Source: Medicago truncatula (lineage: Eukaryota > Streptophyta > Magnoliopsida > Fabales > Fabaceae). Taken from it: 64,000 nt of DNA. A program made the position numbers and the translations under genes. The stretch is from the NCBI RefSeq assembly GCF_003473485.1, contig NC_053048.1, positions 39,614,755 through 39,678,754 of the forward strand, read 5' to 3'. Every line of letters starts with the position of its first letter. Position 1 is the first letter of the stretch. Shown here piece by piece: positions 33,480 to 45,652 of this stretch. The notes below the pieces were generated by a model. The model was not told the DNA's origin and did no database searches. It saw nothing but the letters and a program-made list of their open reading frames with translations.

Positions 33480-36010
33480 TTTCTCTTGGAGAAGTATCAT
33501 ACAAGTTGGATGGATCCTTGAGGGGACAAAAAGGCTGGGTAGGCAATGGGAAGATAACCCATTTCATTCATAATAATAGAGTCAATACAATATGGAGATA
33601 ACTGAAAATATTGGGATTAACATGTAATATAAGCTAAAGCATAACTAGCATTGGAAAAAAACAACGCCCTACAATATGAGAGTAAACTTCCTGGTTCATT
33701 AACATATGAGTTATTATTAAGGACATCATTCACAACTAGCTGTCGACAATCAGTTTCAAAAACTACCCGATTGAGACGAAGATCGAGAGCAATTTGAAGG
33801 GCTTGTTGTAGAGTGATGGCTTCACCCTCAACTACGGTTGAAATAGAGGGAAAAACCATCGAGTGAGCTTGAATAAGATGTCCAAAGCTGTCTCAAAAAC
33901 AGATACCAACACCAAATTTTCCTTCAGATTCAAAAAAGGCACAATCAATATTACACTTTATCTAATCTGCCTGTGGTTTAGACCATCCTGGAGTAGCTGA
34001 CTACATAGTATCATTGGGACGGTTGCACGACATGAAATCTCGAACAATATCCAATGCTAGAACACAAGATATGTGTGCATTGGCTGGTTTTTGTTCCTAA
34101 AAGCAAGAATTACGCGCAGGCAAAAAATTCCATAATATAGCTACAAATCTAGCATGATTTTCCACTTTAAGCACTCTAAGAGTGGCAAACATAATAGAGA
34201 AAAAACTATCGCTTGACATCATGTATGATGCTATGTTACCCCAAAGATTCGCTGCTTTCCAACAATCGCTAGCAAATTTACAATGCATAAACATGTGAAT
34301 TTCATCTTCCAGGTCATGATTACAACCCACATAAGTTGATTGGCAATGGACTCCACGACTTTGCAAATTAAACCTTGTAGGTAAACAGCTGCAAAGTAAT
34401 CTCCAACAAAGATGTTTGATTTTTGGCGGAACACACAATGACCATATCAACTTCCAATCCCCGAAGACATGATAATTTGACCATTGGACTGAAATACTTA
34501 AACACGTCTTATATGCAGATTTGATTGTGTATGAGACATTATGAGATGCATTCCAAATTATTGTATCAGAGTGAGTTCAAGAGTGCAAAGGAAACTTACA
34601 AATATCATACGTGTCTTGTGTGTTCATTATAGAATCAATAAAGTCATGATTCCAAGTGTTGGTTGTTGGATTGACAGTCAGATTGATAAGATTGCTTGCC
34701 GATGATGTGGTAGGCCGCAAATTTTGACGAGTGTGGATCCATGAGTCTTTCCAGACATTAATATCATTACCATTACCGATTTTCCACCTATAACCAAGAG
34801 ATAACATCGGAATAGTGATCCAGATACTCCTTCATGTGAAACTTGGACTATGACCAATAGTGGCGCCCCAAAACCCGCTTATAGGAAAATATTTAGCTTT
34901 GAGAACTTTGGTGAGGAGAGAGGAAGAGTTTGTGATGAACTTCCATCCTTGCTTGCCTAGCATGGCAAGGTTAAAACCTTAAAGGTCATAAAAGTTAAGA
35001 CCATCGCGATCCTTACAGGCAGTCATCTTATCCTAGTTTAGCCAATTAATACTTCTACCACCATTCTTTTTAGAACCCCAATAAAATGAATTCATCATGC
35101 GCTTTATTTATTACCCAAATGACGTAGGGAGCAGAAAATCACTCATACAATAAGTAGGTATATATTGAGCAATTGACTTTAGGAGCACTTCCTTACTTGC
35201 ACGTGAAAGAAATCGAGCATTCCAATTTTGGATATTTTTTCAGATACACTCTTTGATAAAAGTGAATATTGATTGTTTGTCTCTTCCTACCATAGATGGG
35301 AGGCCAAGATACTTAATGTGCCCCATAATTTCCACAACACCTAAGAGATGAATAATATTGTTCGAGAGTGTTGAATTTGTATTCCGACTGAAATCGATGG
35401 AGGATTTTTTATAGTTTATAACTTTGCCACTAGCGGTCTTATAAGTATCCAAAATATTCTTGAGGGTTGTCACTTCGGAGATAGTAGCCTTACAGAAAAT
35501 AAAATTGTCGTCTACGTAGAGGAGACGAGTAATTAATGGACTTCCCAACAAATACGTGTACCGTGGATAAGATCGTTATTCTCATGGTGTCTAATGTAAG
35601 AACTCAAACCCTCTGAACAAATAATAAGATAAGGGGAAAGGGGGTCCCCTGTCGAAGGCCACAAAAATGAGCAATAGGTCATACACATTGCATAATCCAA
35701 CTAATCAAAACATTTGAAAAACCCACATTTTCCATCACCGCTTGTAGATAACTCCACTTAACCATGTTAAAAGGCTTTACTAACATCAAGCTTTAAGGTG
35801 ATATTTCCTTCTTTACCTCCAGTTTTGCATTTTATATAATGAAGAACTTCAAAAGCAGAGAGAGCATTGTCAAGAATGTCCCTACTAGGGACAAAAGCGA
35901 CATGAGAATCAGATATACACTTATGGATGATCTGTTTAAGCCGAACGACAAGAAGTTTTGAGAGAATCTTGTAGATATTTGATATTGATACCCAATTATT
36001 TTTATACTAT
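33480..36010 (-). pseudogene. Truncated, decayed L1-type LINE with RT, zinc-finger and RNase H-like parts
   Basis: Minus-strand remnant of plant L1 ORF2, 5'-truncated near 36010. In order: an RT core (pieces such as SHVAFVPSRDILDNALSAF and KLDVSKAF near 35770-35950); the catalytic YVDD near 35510; GHIKYLGLPSMVGRDKQ; WKIGNGNDINVWKDSWI near 34780; a zf-RVT region PPKIKHLCWRLL to HMFMHCKFASDCWKAA near 34270-34430; and an RNase H-like part with VEGEAITLQQAL and FETDCRQLVVND near 33720-33830. Frameshifts and stops separate these pieces. It is not functional. Confidence 0.88.
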
Positions 36011-36576
36011 ACCACAAACAACTCTTTTGATATAATACTCAAAATAAATTGAACATCGATATTTGACTTTGAAAACAATGAGAAGAAATCAAACCATGAA
36101 AACACAATGAGGAGGGAATCAAACCATAGAGTCAAGTGATTAACAAGGTTCCGTAAAAGATGAATTACCAGTAAAATCTAAGTTTGATATCTTAATGAAA
36201 CAATCTTATATTTTATTTACCTTTCGATTAAATTCTATATTATATGAAACAATCTTCTCTCTATAAGGACAAGAGATCAATAAAAAGAGTGAGCAGTTCA
36301 ACTCAAAGAAAAAAAGAGAGAGCTTGCATGTTAGAATAATTGCCTTAAAAAAGACTAAAAAAAATAATTGCCTTAAAAAAAAAAAGGTGATATTGCTGAC
36401 GCATAACATGATATGATCCAACCCATAGAATTAGGTGAATCATTCGCATTTCACCTTCTTCCTCGTCAACAACATTCAACACCAATTTAAAACCCATTCT
36501 TCCTCAACACTCATCTCATTCGTTCAATTTACAAAAACAAAACCAACAAAGAGAAAAACAACAACAACCTTTGAAG
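36011..36576. promoter_or_regulatory. Presumed promoter and 5' UTR of SIP1
   Basis: No repeat or gene is recognised between the LINE and the SIP1 ATG at 36577. Bases 36440-36576 are CA-rich and look like a plant 5' leader. No clear TATA box. Confidence 0.4.
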
Positions 36577-39500
36577 ATGGTGGTGGGTGCTGTAAAAGCA
36601 GCAGTAGGAGACTTAGTATTAACATTCATGTGGGTTTTTTGTTCATCCATGTTAGGTATAGTTTCAAGTGCTATAACCAAAGCCCTCGATCTTCAAAACG
36701 TTTCATACAATGGTTTCCCTTACCCTTCTTTGATTGTAACAACTACCCTTGTTTTTCTTCTTGTTTTCTTGTTTACCATGATTGGTAATGCAATGGGTGG
36801 TGCTAGCTTTAACCCTACTGGTACTGCTGCGTTTTACTCTGTTGGCCTTGGTTCTGATACCCTTTTCTCTATGGCTCTTCGTTTCCCTGCTCAGGTACTA
36901 TACACTCTTACGTTCTTTTCAACATTTTCATTTTTTTGTGAGGTTAAAAATTCAATTTTTTTGGGGGTTTCTTCATTTTTCGTTTTAATTTTAATTTTTT
37001 ATCCATGTTTGAACTTTTTTTGTTGTGGAAATTTTGAATGGGTGTTTGAAATTTGATGGGCATGGTGTGTTTGACTTGATTTTATAACTAATTTTGCCAT
37101 GTGTTTATATTAATTTAAGATTAGTGTTTATTTTAAAAACCCTAGCTTGCGAAGTGATAAAAATGTGTTTTGAATTATATAAAAATGTGTTTTTTGCGAA
37201 GGAATTAGACTTTTTTTTTTTTTTTTTTTGCTACAAAAGAAGACATTGGTGAATTAGGCCAACTGAAATTAATGAATTTGATCTCTAAAATTGAAAATTC
37301 TCTTTTACGATTACTCTGAATCAGTCAGTTTAGTCCTGAAATTGTTGCAAATTGCAATGATAATGATATATATTGGAGAATTTTTTTCAATTTAGAAACA
37401 TTTTAGGATTTTGAATTGATGAGACTAAATTGATTATTTTCTCTAGTTAATTTTGGAATTTAAGCTAAATTTAACTTGAAGAATTCAGTTTCACTTTGTT
37501 CAATCAGTGTTGTCAAATAGCAACTATAGCTACGTGATGTAATATTGCACAGTGGGATTTGAACAAGCTACTTTTGTTCAGTGATATGCTATTTAGTACA
37601 AAGTATTGTCAAATAGTGGCTATTGCGGCGCTATAACTCTGTAGCATAGTGGAATTTGAACAAGCCACAATTTTCCGCTATCTGCAGTTGACAACACTTG
37701 TTCAAACTCAATTGGATCCAGATCAATTTTTTAAAATAAACAACGTATATCAGATGCTTACCCTAAAACATGCATAATCGTTGTGTAGGCACTCGGTGCT
37801 GCGGGTGGTGCAATGGCAATTGCGGAGTTGATTCATCCGAAATACAAACACATGATCAGGGGTCCTTCTTTGAAAGTGGACTTGCATACCGGGGCTGCTG
37901 CTGAATTGGTTTTGACATTTGTGATTACTTTTGCTGTTCTCTGCATATTCCTCAAGGGACCTCGTAATGATTTAATGAAGATTTGGTTGCTGGCCATGTC
38001 AACTGTCACTTTGGTCATGGTTGGCTCTGCTTACACTGGTCCATCCATGAACCCAGCCAATGTGAGTTTATACTTTTTTTCATTCTTTATATAAATGTTT
38101 TAATGTGTGCTACTGGAATGGGTGTTTGGTTATCTGGGAACTTGATTTTAAATGATTTTGTTTTTTAGAAATTCGATTACGATATAAAATGTTTTAAAGG
38201 GAGGTGTTTATGTTTAAATCACCTTTTTGTTTTTCCATGCACTTGTTACTTGAATAAGTGTTTGGTCGATGTATATGTGAACTTGATTTCAAATGAAGTT
38301 TGTTTTTTGTAAAAAAATGGGGCTGAAAGGAAGTGAGTATGATAGGAGTAATATTGTTCGATGTATCATTAAAAAATATTTTTGGATGTGTTATTACTAA
38401 TAAAAAGATGCAAATACTGTTAAATTGATACTATAATGTTTGGAGGCATAAAGTGAGAGGAGTAGTTATTGTGGAGGGTCAAATTTTAACCATAGGATGA
38501 AAAGGAAAGCCGTGATCTATATATATTTTTTTCTTTAAAACCTGCACGTGCGATCTTTATATTTCATTCCAGCCCATTAATCTTCCTGTCCGACACCTGC
38601 CATCTGGTGCTCTTTGTACTTGTTTTCTCTGAGTTTTACTTCATTCAGAGTCCTACCCTTTTTCCAACTCGTCAGTATTTCCCTTCGTTCTTCTACAATC
38701 ATCAAACTTGCTCTTGGTTCTTTAGGCTGTTTTCTGTCGCTACCTTCCCATACACAGTAAATGTTTAACACATGAAGAAAAAACTTTGTCCAACCATGAC
38801 ATTCAATTTTCTGAGCATAGGAATTAGGGCCATCCAAGTTTTAATTTCAAGAATCGTAGTTCATAACTTATTGCTCACTGTGTTATGGGAGCATATTTTT
38901 AACTATAATGAGATTCTATCAAGATTACACAATTAACTTCTATAGTTTTTTTTTTTGAAGCGAATTAACTTCTATAGTTGAATTATTTATTAATTATATG
39001 TATTGATTAAAGTATTGAAGAACATAGACCCCAGAATCTCGAATAATTAAGACTATATGTTAACCAATTTAAAAAAAAGAAAAAGAAGCATTTATGCGGA
39101 AATAACATGGGAGAAAAATTAAAAGGGGTTCCTCTGTTCTTCTGTAAGTTTGGAGAAGTCAATTTCAGTATTGAACTGCTGAAATGTGTATCAATTATGA
39201 CCAAAAAAAAGGAGAAGGCCGAAAAATTTGAGGACGGGTAATCAGTGAATAAATATTAAAGAACGTACGTGCAGTTTTTAAAGCGAAAATTAGATCACAA
39301 CCGTTTGTTTTAATCCTATGGTTAATATTTGATCCTGTCACAGTAATTACTCCCCGCACTTGATACGCCTGCCATAATGTTATATCATAAATGTATTTTT
39401 TGTCAATGAACATTGCTATTTGCTATAAAAATGCAAAACATATATGTTACGAAAATAGGCAGAGCTTGCTTCCCCTTAATCTGTGTCTCTAGTTCGAGTC

Positions 39501-41169
39501 TTATGAATGAGTAAGTCTGTGCAGAGGGATTTGCCCCCCTTAAAACGAGGTTGAGACTATAGGCTTGGAATCTGTCGTCTGTTTCACACAAAATGCTCTA
39601 ACGGGATTTGACGTTGTTGATAACACTATCAAGTATTAACCTTCTGCTTTTTCCTTGCCGGGATGGATAGTGGTATCAACTCTTGTTGCCTGGATAGTGG
39701 TATCAACTCTTGCTGTCATCTTTATTATGGCTATCTTGAATAGATCCTCCGTTTTGACTTGCTGCATCCCATTTCGATTTCGTTATAATTGGTTGTTCAA
39801 CATCAACATTTTGCATAATATCATTCAATTTGAGTATCATCATTATGGTTGAAATCGTCAATCTCCATTTGATGCTTTAATTTTATCAATAGCCATCTAT
39901 TGGTTATGTCTATGATTGCATACCATCATAGGTTGCTTCTTGGTCACAATACTAATAAAAGTATGACCACTTTGTTTTTCCCTTGGACAATATGGTGTTG
40001 TTTATACTTTATTTTTTCAATGAAAGTAGTTCGTATATTTTTACCATTCTCAATTTTATGACAGAACATATGGCTAATGTTCAGATTCATGTACTCATTG
40101 GTTTTTGGTAGCACAATTTGGCCCTTCATCCTGTTTTTCTGAATATTGTACATCTCTATTCTATTATATTGGTTGAGATCAGTTAAGCGTTTGGCTTAGT
40201 CATCATATATTTGATGTTGATCATTCTTAAATAAAACAGTAATCAAGTTATGCAGATTTTCATCCGAATTAGGCTGGTTATGGTTTTTTCAAGGACCACT
40301 AGGAAATTGCAATTGTCTTCCTAGTTTTTGAGTCAACAGGGAAGGACTCCTAAACTTGCCAGGTCCCATCCAGTCTAATTTGGAATTTATAGAAACGCTA
40401 GTAACAAACTTTTCGATACTCTGTTTTCTACACTCTTCCCTATTAAATAACCTTGATTCACTCTCTATATAGTGGCGCCAACAAAATCCCCCCACCCAAC
40501 AATAGACGTCGAAAAGTTCCAAAGAGTGCGTTTCTCTTGGAACGCTATGGTCCGCAAGAATTTTCTAACATGACCAGAAAACTTGTCTCCCCATCTTCCA
40601 TATTGTTCATGGTTTGACTCCGAGTAGTAATCTCAACATCAACAATTTGATGTTCTTCATTGTATTCCAAGTTCTTTGATGTTCATACTGTTTATTTCTT
40701 TGAAGTTCCAATAATTTATACCTAGATTGAATCACCATTTTACTCCTTGAAATTGTTGAGGTCAGACAATGTGATTCTTGAAATTGAAAATTCTCGTTAA
40801 CATTAGTATTTTTGGACGAAGTCAATTTAGTTCTTGAAATTCACCTGAAAGGACTAATGTAGTCGAGCATTTTCAATTTAAGAACATATTAAAGTTTAGT
40901 TAATTTCAATGACTAAACTAGTGATTCATATTTTGTATTTATCTTCTTATGTACACTTTCTTTTTGTATCCTTTTGATTATAATGCTAATGAGCAACATT
41001 ATGGTTGTTGGCAATGCAGGCCTTTGGTTGGGCATACTTAAACAACTGGCACAACACATGGGACCAATTCTATGTATACTGGATTTGCCCCTTCACTGGA
41101 GCAATATTGGCTGCTTGGCTATTTAAAGCTATCTTCCCCCCACCAGAAGTTAAACAGAAAAAAGCATGA
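36577..41169 (+). CDS. SIP1: SIP1-type small basic intrinsic protein (aquaporin)
   Basis: Plant-specific aquaporin subfamily, in Arabidopsis an ER-membrane water channel. Exons: 36577-36894, 37789-38061, 41020-41169, all phase 0, 246 residues. The first ATG is in-frame with the family start MVVGAVKAAVGDLVLTF. The first pore motif is NPT (79-81), characteristic of SIP1, and the second is NPA (194-196) in GPSMNPAN. Six membrane segments can be followed, ending with WAYLNNWHNTWDQFYVYWI and FTGAILAAWLFKAIFPP, then a short basic tail KQKKA. Intron 1 contains a hAT-type MITE. Intron 2 (3 kb) contains a 0.9-kb inverted-repeat element. A copy of the gene's 3' end lies 3 kb downstream. Confidence 0.93.
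37505..37698. mobile_element. hAT-type MITE in SIP1 intron 1
   Basis: The left end CAGTGTTGTCAAATAGC and the right end GCTATCTGCAGTTGACAACACT are inverted repeats. Flanking 8-mers TGTTCAAT (37497-37504) and TGTTCAAA (37699-37706) differ by one base, as expected of an old hAT 8-bp target duplication. Inner sequence has GTGGCTATTGCGGCGCTATA. 194 bp, non-coding. Confidence 0.8.
38459..39354. mobile_element. Inverted-repeat element in SIP1 intron 2, 0.9 kb
   Basis: The left arm GGAGTAGTTATTGTGG through TTTTAACCATAGGAT to GTGATCTATATA and CTGCACGTGCGATC is mirrored on the right by CGTACGTGCAGTTTTTAAAGC, CTATGGTTAATATTTGATCC and CAGTAATTACTCC. Arms are about 90-100 bases. The minus strand carries an 86-codon frame at 38577-38837 (for example EERREILTSWKKGRTLNEVK); it is not recognised and may be a captured fragment or chance. 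Confidence 0.65.
39355..41019. other. Rest of SIP1 intron 2
   Basis: Non-coding. It includes a small tandem duplication (GGATAGTGGTATCAACTCTT at about 39665 and 39692) and a SINE-like scrap near 39470-39590 with a GTTCGAGTCTTATGAATG motif. No gene seen. Confidence 0.45.
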
Positions 41170-42076
41170 AGAATCAAGTTGTCAAATATGTTTCAGCTCA
41201 TGAGGAAACATGTTTCATTAAGCAGTATTAAATTTGAAATTGTTAGTGTTAAGTTATTGGATAATGCATAAGTGCATAACCCATATATTCAGTTTTTATT
41301 TAGAAAAATTCAATAAAGATTTTAAGTAGGTTGGATATTGATTTGATTCACACTGTTGGTTCCTTTTTAGCAAAACCCAATTCTGTTTGCATGAATGTAT
41401 GCATTAGAGTCTGACTTTAGGGCCCTTTAGCCATCCCAATAAAAAAATGACAAAACTTAGATGTAGTGTTCTAGGTACCTGTTTTTGTTGTCGCTCTCAC
41501 AAAGAGACAAAATAAAAATTTGTCTCTTTGTGAGAGAAACAACATAACATAAACAACACCCATGAATCTAAATTTTGTCGTGAAAAAGAAAAACTTACCT
41601 ACTTCCGAGATTTTGATATACTACACTACTGTAGTACGAGTTTCAAAAGAAAAAATAAGTGCGAGTTTCCAAACAAATAAAAATAAATTCAGAAGCCATT
41701 AGCTTGGAACTTGTGTATATATTTTAGGCTAAATTATTTCAGAGATCCATTGAATTAACTAGTAACTTTGAACATGTTATTTTCAGAAAAACAAGTAAAA
41801 AATACATAATCAGAAAATAGATTCAATAGAAATTAAGGGGTTTTAGAGCAATACGGAGCTAAAGAGCAATTATTAAACATTGATAAGAGCCTAAGCACAC
41901 GAGTGCCCATATTCTGCTTCAAATAAAAAACACTGGCTTCTTAAAAAAAATCAAATAACATTGGCTTCTTGAAAAAAATCAAATAACATCGAGTTAAGTG
42001 TTGTTTCCCGTGCTATTTTAGGAGATTCTAGTTTACTCTTTTTAATCAATTTCTTTTAGATTCTAACCTTTTAATT
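41170..42076. other. SIP1 3' UTR and spacer
   Basis: The first 150-200 bases are the SIP1 3' UTR. A short inverted pair, CTCTCACAAAGAGACAAA and TTTGTCTCTTTGTGAGAG, lies at 41493-41535 and would form a strong hairpin. No gene. Confidence 0.5.
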
Positions 42077-43541
42077 TAAGGTTTAATGATCCCTTAACTT
42101 ATTTTTCAGTTTTTAATTTGGTCTCTTAACTAGTAAACGTTCTAAATTGATCCTTTATCTTCTTTCCATCATTCAATTTGGTCTTATTTTATTCATTTTA
42201 ACCCCCAAGAAAAGGAGACCGTTGGATAAGTGTGGTCTATCAGATCTAACTGTGTATCACCAACACTTGATTTATTCATCTTCTTTCCCATCTTCATACA
42301 ACCTTCATCATCTTCAACTTTTTTTTTGTTCTTTAAAAAATTCATCATTTCAACTTCAACAAAAACCACAAAATCGAAAATTTAAATTTATAATTAACAC
42401 CAGCACCAAAAAAAAAAAGTTTTGGTGGACAAAAGCATCGTTATTCCTTCATTATTCCTTACAGAACCGACAAAAGCATCACAAACAAAGCCACAATTCA
42501 TTCCAATTCCTCCAAATTCCGCATCGTATTGGACACATACTATTGCATACTCCAAACTTGTTCACAATCTCGCCACAAAAAGTTTCTCCTTTTCAGATCC
42601 AAATTTCTTTTTCATTCATTTATTTTTCTGGGTTTTTCAATTCCATCTAGATTTTATTCAAAAAATTTGTTTTTCCTTGATGGGTATCAAAATTTGTTAC
42701 ATTTTATTTAATTTTGATGATTAACTTGTACATTATTGGATGTAACAGGGTTGATCTAGGTCATTGATCTCATCATCTCAGGAACCACTTTACCTCAATC
42801 TCCTATGTGGTTTTACTCTTGGATTGTTGTTTGAGTTGGAGCACTTGCAATTTTCTTAATTTATGCTTCATTTGTTATTGTTTCATCGCCGATTGGTGCC
42901 AGGTTCATGGATATTTTTACAGTATAGGTAGTTCTGAGAAGTTAGATGGATCCGGATCTCCCATAAACTATGTTTTGAATAGAAAAAATTATGATTATAA
43001 CACGATTTTGTTGAAACCACATTGTATAGTTTTTAAAAGATCAGAGTGATACCAAACAATCACCAAGTACTGCAGATGTGTAAGATATTGCAGTTGCAGA
43101 ATATATTTTCCCTCTAATACATAATTTATCAAAAAAAAATCTAATTCTAATTATTGAGTAAAAACTGCCGTAATTTAACAATTAAAAAAAAAGAAAGGAA
43201 TATTCTAGGATCGAGTCAATATAAACAACATATTGCCTAGTAATTTTGCATAAAAACAAGAGACGGTTTAATATTTTAGGGTTGAAGATTGATGAAAAAG
43301 TTGTACGAAGATGAAGATGAGGGAAGAAGATGAATAAATAAGATGTTGGTGATACACACTTTAAATCTGATAGATCTCATTTATCCAACGGTCTTCTTTT
43401 CTTGAGGGTTTAAATGAATAAAATAGGACCAAATTTAATGATGGGAAGAAGATAAATGACCAATTTAAAACTTTTAATAGTTAGAGGATCAAATTGAAAA
43501 TTGAAAATAAGTTAAGGGACCAAATGATACATTAAACCTTA
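42077..43541. mobile_element. Foldback inverted-repeat element, 1.5 kb
   Basis: The left arm AAGGTTTAATGATCCCTTAA and the right arm TTAAGGGACCAAATGATAC then ATTAAACCTT are complementary. Inside, CCGTTGGATAAGTGTGG on the left pairs with TCATTTATCCAACGGTCTTC on the right, and GTGTATCACCAACA pairs with TGTTGGTGATACAC. Arms run about 230 bases and continue into CTTC-rich and GAAG-rich stretches. The layout resembles 29738-31395, so probably the same broad Mutator-like type. Plus-strand frames up to 167 codons are low-complexity and not genes. Confidence 0.65.
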
Positions 43542-43653
43542 ATTTGATCACAAATTTCTTTTGCCTTGTTGTGCTGTAATAAAGATTGCAACGGGTTTGG
43601 TTTTGTTTTTGTTGCTTTTATTATTGATTAATGTGTTGGCAATTGCGGTGCAG

Positions 43654-43851
43654 ATGCAAATATTCATAGAGACCCAGGGTGGAGAGAGGTTCCCCCTGAT
43701 GGTTAAGAGTTCAGACAGGATATTCAATGTAATGGAGAAGATTCTTGAGAAGGAAGATATCCCAGTGCACAATCAATGTCTGATCTTCGACTATAGGCGA
43801 CTAGATTACAACCTGACATGCTTGTGCTCCACCAAATTGGGGACTAGATGA
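43654..43851 (+). pseudogene. Diverged, truncated ubiquitin-like relic
   Basis: The 65-residue frame aligns with the first three quarters of ubiquitin: MQIFIETQGGE at the start, VKSSDRIFNVMEKILEKEDI for the helix, and QCLIFDYRRLDYN for the LIFAGKQL region. It ends without the Gly-Gly tail, and key lysines are changed. The ATG follows a T-rich tract ending in GCAG, the position of the 5' UTR intron acceptor in plant polyubiquitin genes. The leading 31 codons of the open frame are therefore intron sequence. Conjugation activity is not expected; expression is unknown. Confidence 0.65.
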
Positions 43852-44183
43852 CCACTGCGTCATCACCATTACTACATCCAAGAGCAGGCAACCATCCACC
43901 TTATCATGAAGACAATCAGCCTATAAGTAGAAAAGTCATACATTATTGATAGCATAGAGTCTTTGACTTTTGTTCTTTTTGTTTTGTCTTGAGCTGTATA
44001 ACTGGGGATGATTTTCAGCAATTGAAGAAACATATTTATTTTCCAACACTAGCTGAAATCGTATAATAATTCTCACATAAATAGAGATACATAACAATAA
44101 CATGCAGTGACTCTTGCAGTAGAGTCTAATTTAACTGAAAAGAGTCGAGTAATTTGAATTCACTCATATTTACTTTTCAACAC

Positions 44184-44381
44184 TGCCTGGTTAAAGCTAT
44201 CTTTCCACCACCATAAGATAAACAGAAAAAAGCATGAATGATAGCTTTGTTTCTTATGTCAAGTTGTCAAATATATCAAGCATTATGTTTCAGCTCATAA
44301 TAGAACATGTTTCATTAAGCACAATATAAATTTAGAAATTGTTAATGTTAAATTATTGTGTTATTCATTAGTGCATAAAAC
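44184..44381 (+). pseudogene. Duplicated fragment of the SIP1 last exon and 3' UTR
   Basis: TTAAAGCTATCTTTCCACCACC, AAACAGAAAAAAGCATGAA, TCAAGTTGTCAAATAT, TTTCAGCTCAT and ACATGTTTCATTAAGCA follow in the same order as at 41116-41281, the SIP1 final exon end, stop codon and 3' UTR. The copy carries an insertion of about 25 bases after the stop-equivalent and several substitutions. It is a partial tandem duplicate without its upstream exons. Confidence 0.85.
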
Positions 44382-45652
44382 TAACTTTGATATCAAATTA
44401 TTGTGAAGATGTCACATTCTTCGGATCTATTGTAGCCTGTAGGTGCATTTTAGGATGCAACCATCACAAGACCTAAAATTAGCTATGCAGTAAATAAAGC
44501 CTTGGATTATAACAACAACATTTTAATCTTTACCAAGTCCATCAAGAATGGCTTCCAACCGAACACGATGGGAAATAGGAACTCAGTTGAAGGTAAATAA
44601 CATGAGTAATGACTGAAAGTTAACTTGATGCTTAACACAAACAGTAATTGAAGAGAAGAGTGTCATAGTATTAGATTTAGGTTTACTTGCATTTTTTTCC
44701 TCTTATGCAATTTTGATCCGCCATTTAATATTTTGAGCAATTTTAATCCTTTATATTTTCTCCTTTATTATTAAATACTTTTATTTTGGATTGTGATCGG
44801 CCAAAGTATTTCTCTGCCTCATCACCGTAAACTTCGACAAAAATCGAGAAGGGACTACGAAATAGAAAAACTTTTGATTGATCATAATTTCAAATAAAAA
44901 AGTATTTGAGCACACATACACAAAATTAAATATGTATTAATTATCGTAAGAAACACGTCATTTAAATATTTTTTTCTTCTATCTTTTAATTTTTCTGAAT
45001 AGTTGTCTAAAATCTTATTAAACAAAACTTCCTCGATCATACATCATTTATTGACATACATTTTTCTTTTTTTGTGGTGTCTGAGGTTCGAACCCCAAAT
45101 CTTGTATATATTATGCATTGTCCTTCCCAACTGAGTTAAGCTTACGAGACACATGACACTCAATTCTTATTACCAACCTAGCATTTCTTTAAAATTAAAC
45201 ATTAAAAATGACAAAAAGTTTAAAACCCAATTGAGGGATTTCATTTGCACTCACATAAATGAGTTAATTTTTGGCGTATTTTATTATTAAATTTGTTATG
45301 AAGTCCCTCAATGTATATAACAGTTAGGTGCTACATGAATAAATAATGTCTCGTTAGTGTTAATTTCGGAGGAAATTGGAAGGAGAATGCCAAATCACAA
45401 TAAAAAAAGAAAAAACATGAGGCCAAAGAAATGTATACATACAGAAACAGTTGATCCAAAAGTACATAAAGTATAAAGTTAGTTGATTTTCTTCGTATGC
45501 AAGACCGTATACAATACGTAATCTTCATTTCGCTTCCTTCCTTCACAATCTTACATTACATTACACCATTTTAACCATTTTTCCCGCACACACAAATCAC
45601 AATCACTTCTCTTCTCTCTCTCTCTCTCACTACAATAGAGAAAAGAGAGTGA
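44382..45652. other. Spacer and leader of the first apyrase gene
   Basis: No gene seen. A SINE lies at about 45068-45152 (-). Bases 45605-45630 are a CT-repeat tract typical of plant 5' leaders, close to the likely apyrase transcription start. Confidence 0.5.
45068..45152 (-). repeat. SINE-like element
   Basis: On the minus strand it reads GTAAGCTTAACTCAGTTGGG (A box), TTTGGGGTTCGAACCTC (B box), then a tail ACACCACAAAAAAAG. Same family as 10685-10773. No exact target duplication is seen. Confidence 0.7.

Noticed and set aside
42147..42650. Plus-strand frame of 167 codons
   Set aside because: It starts inside the left arm of the foldback element; low-complexity Ser/Phe/His translation of CTTCATC-type DNA.
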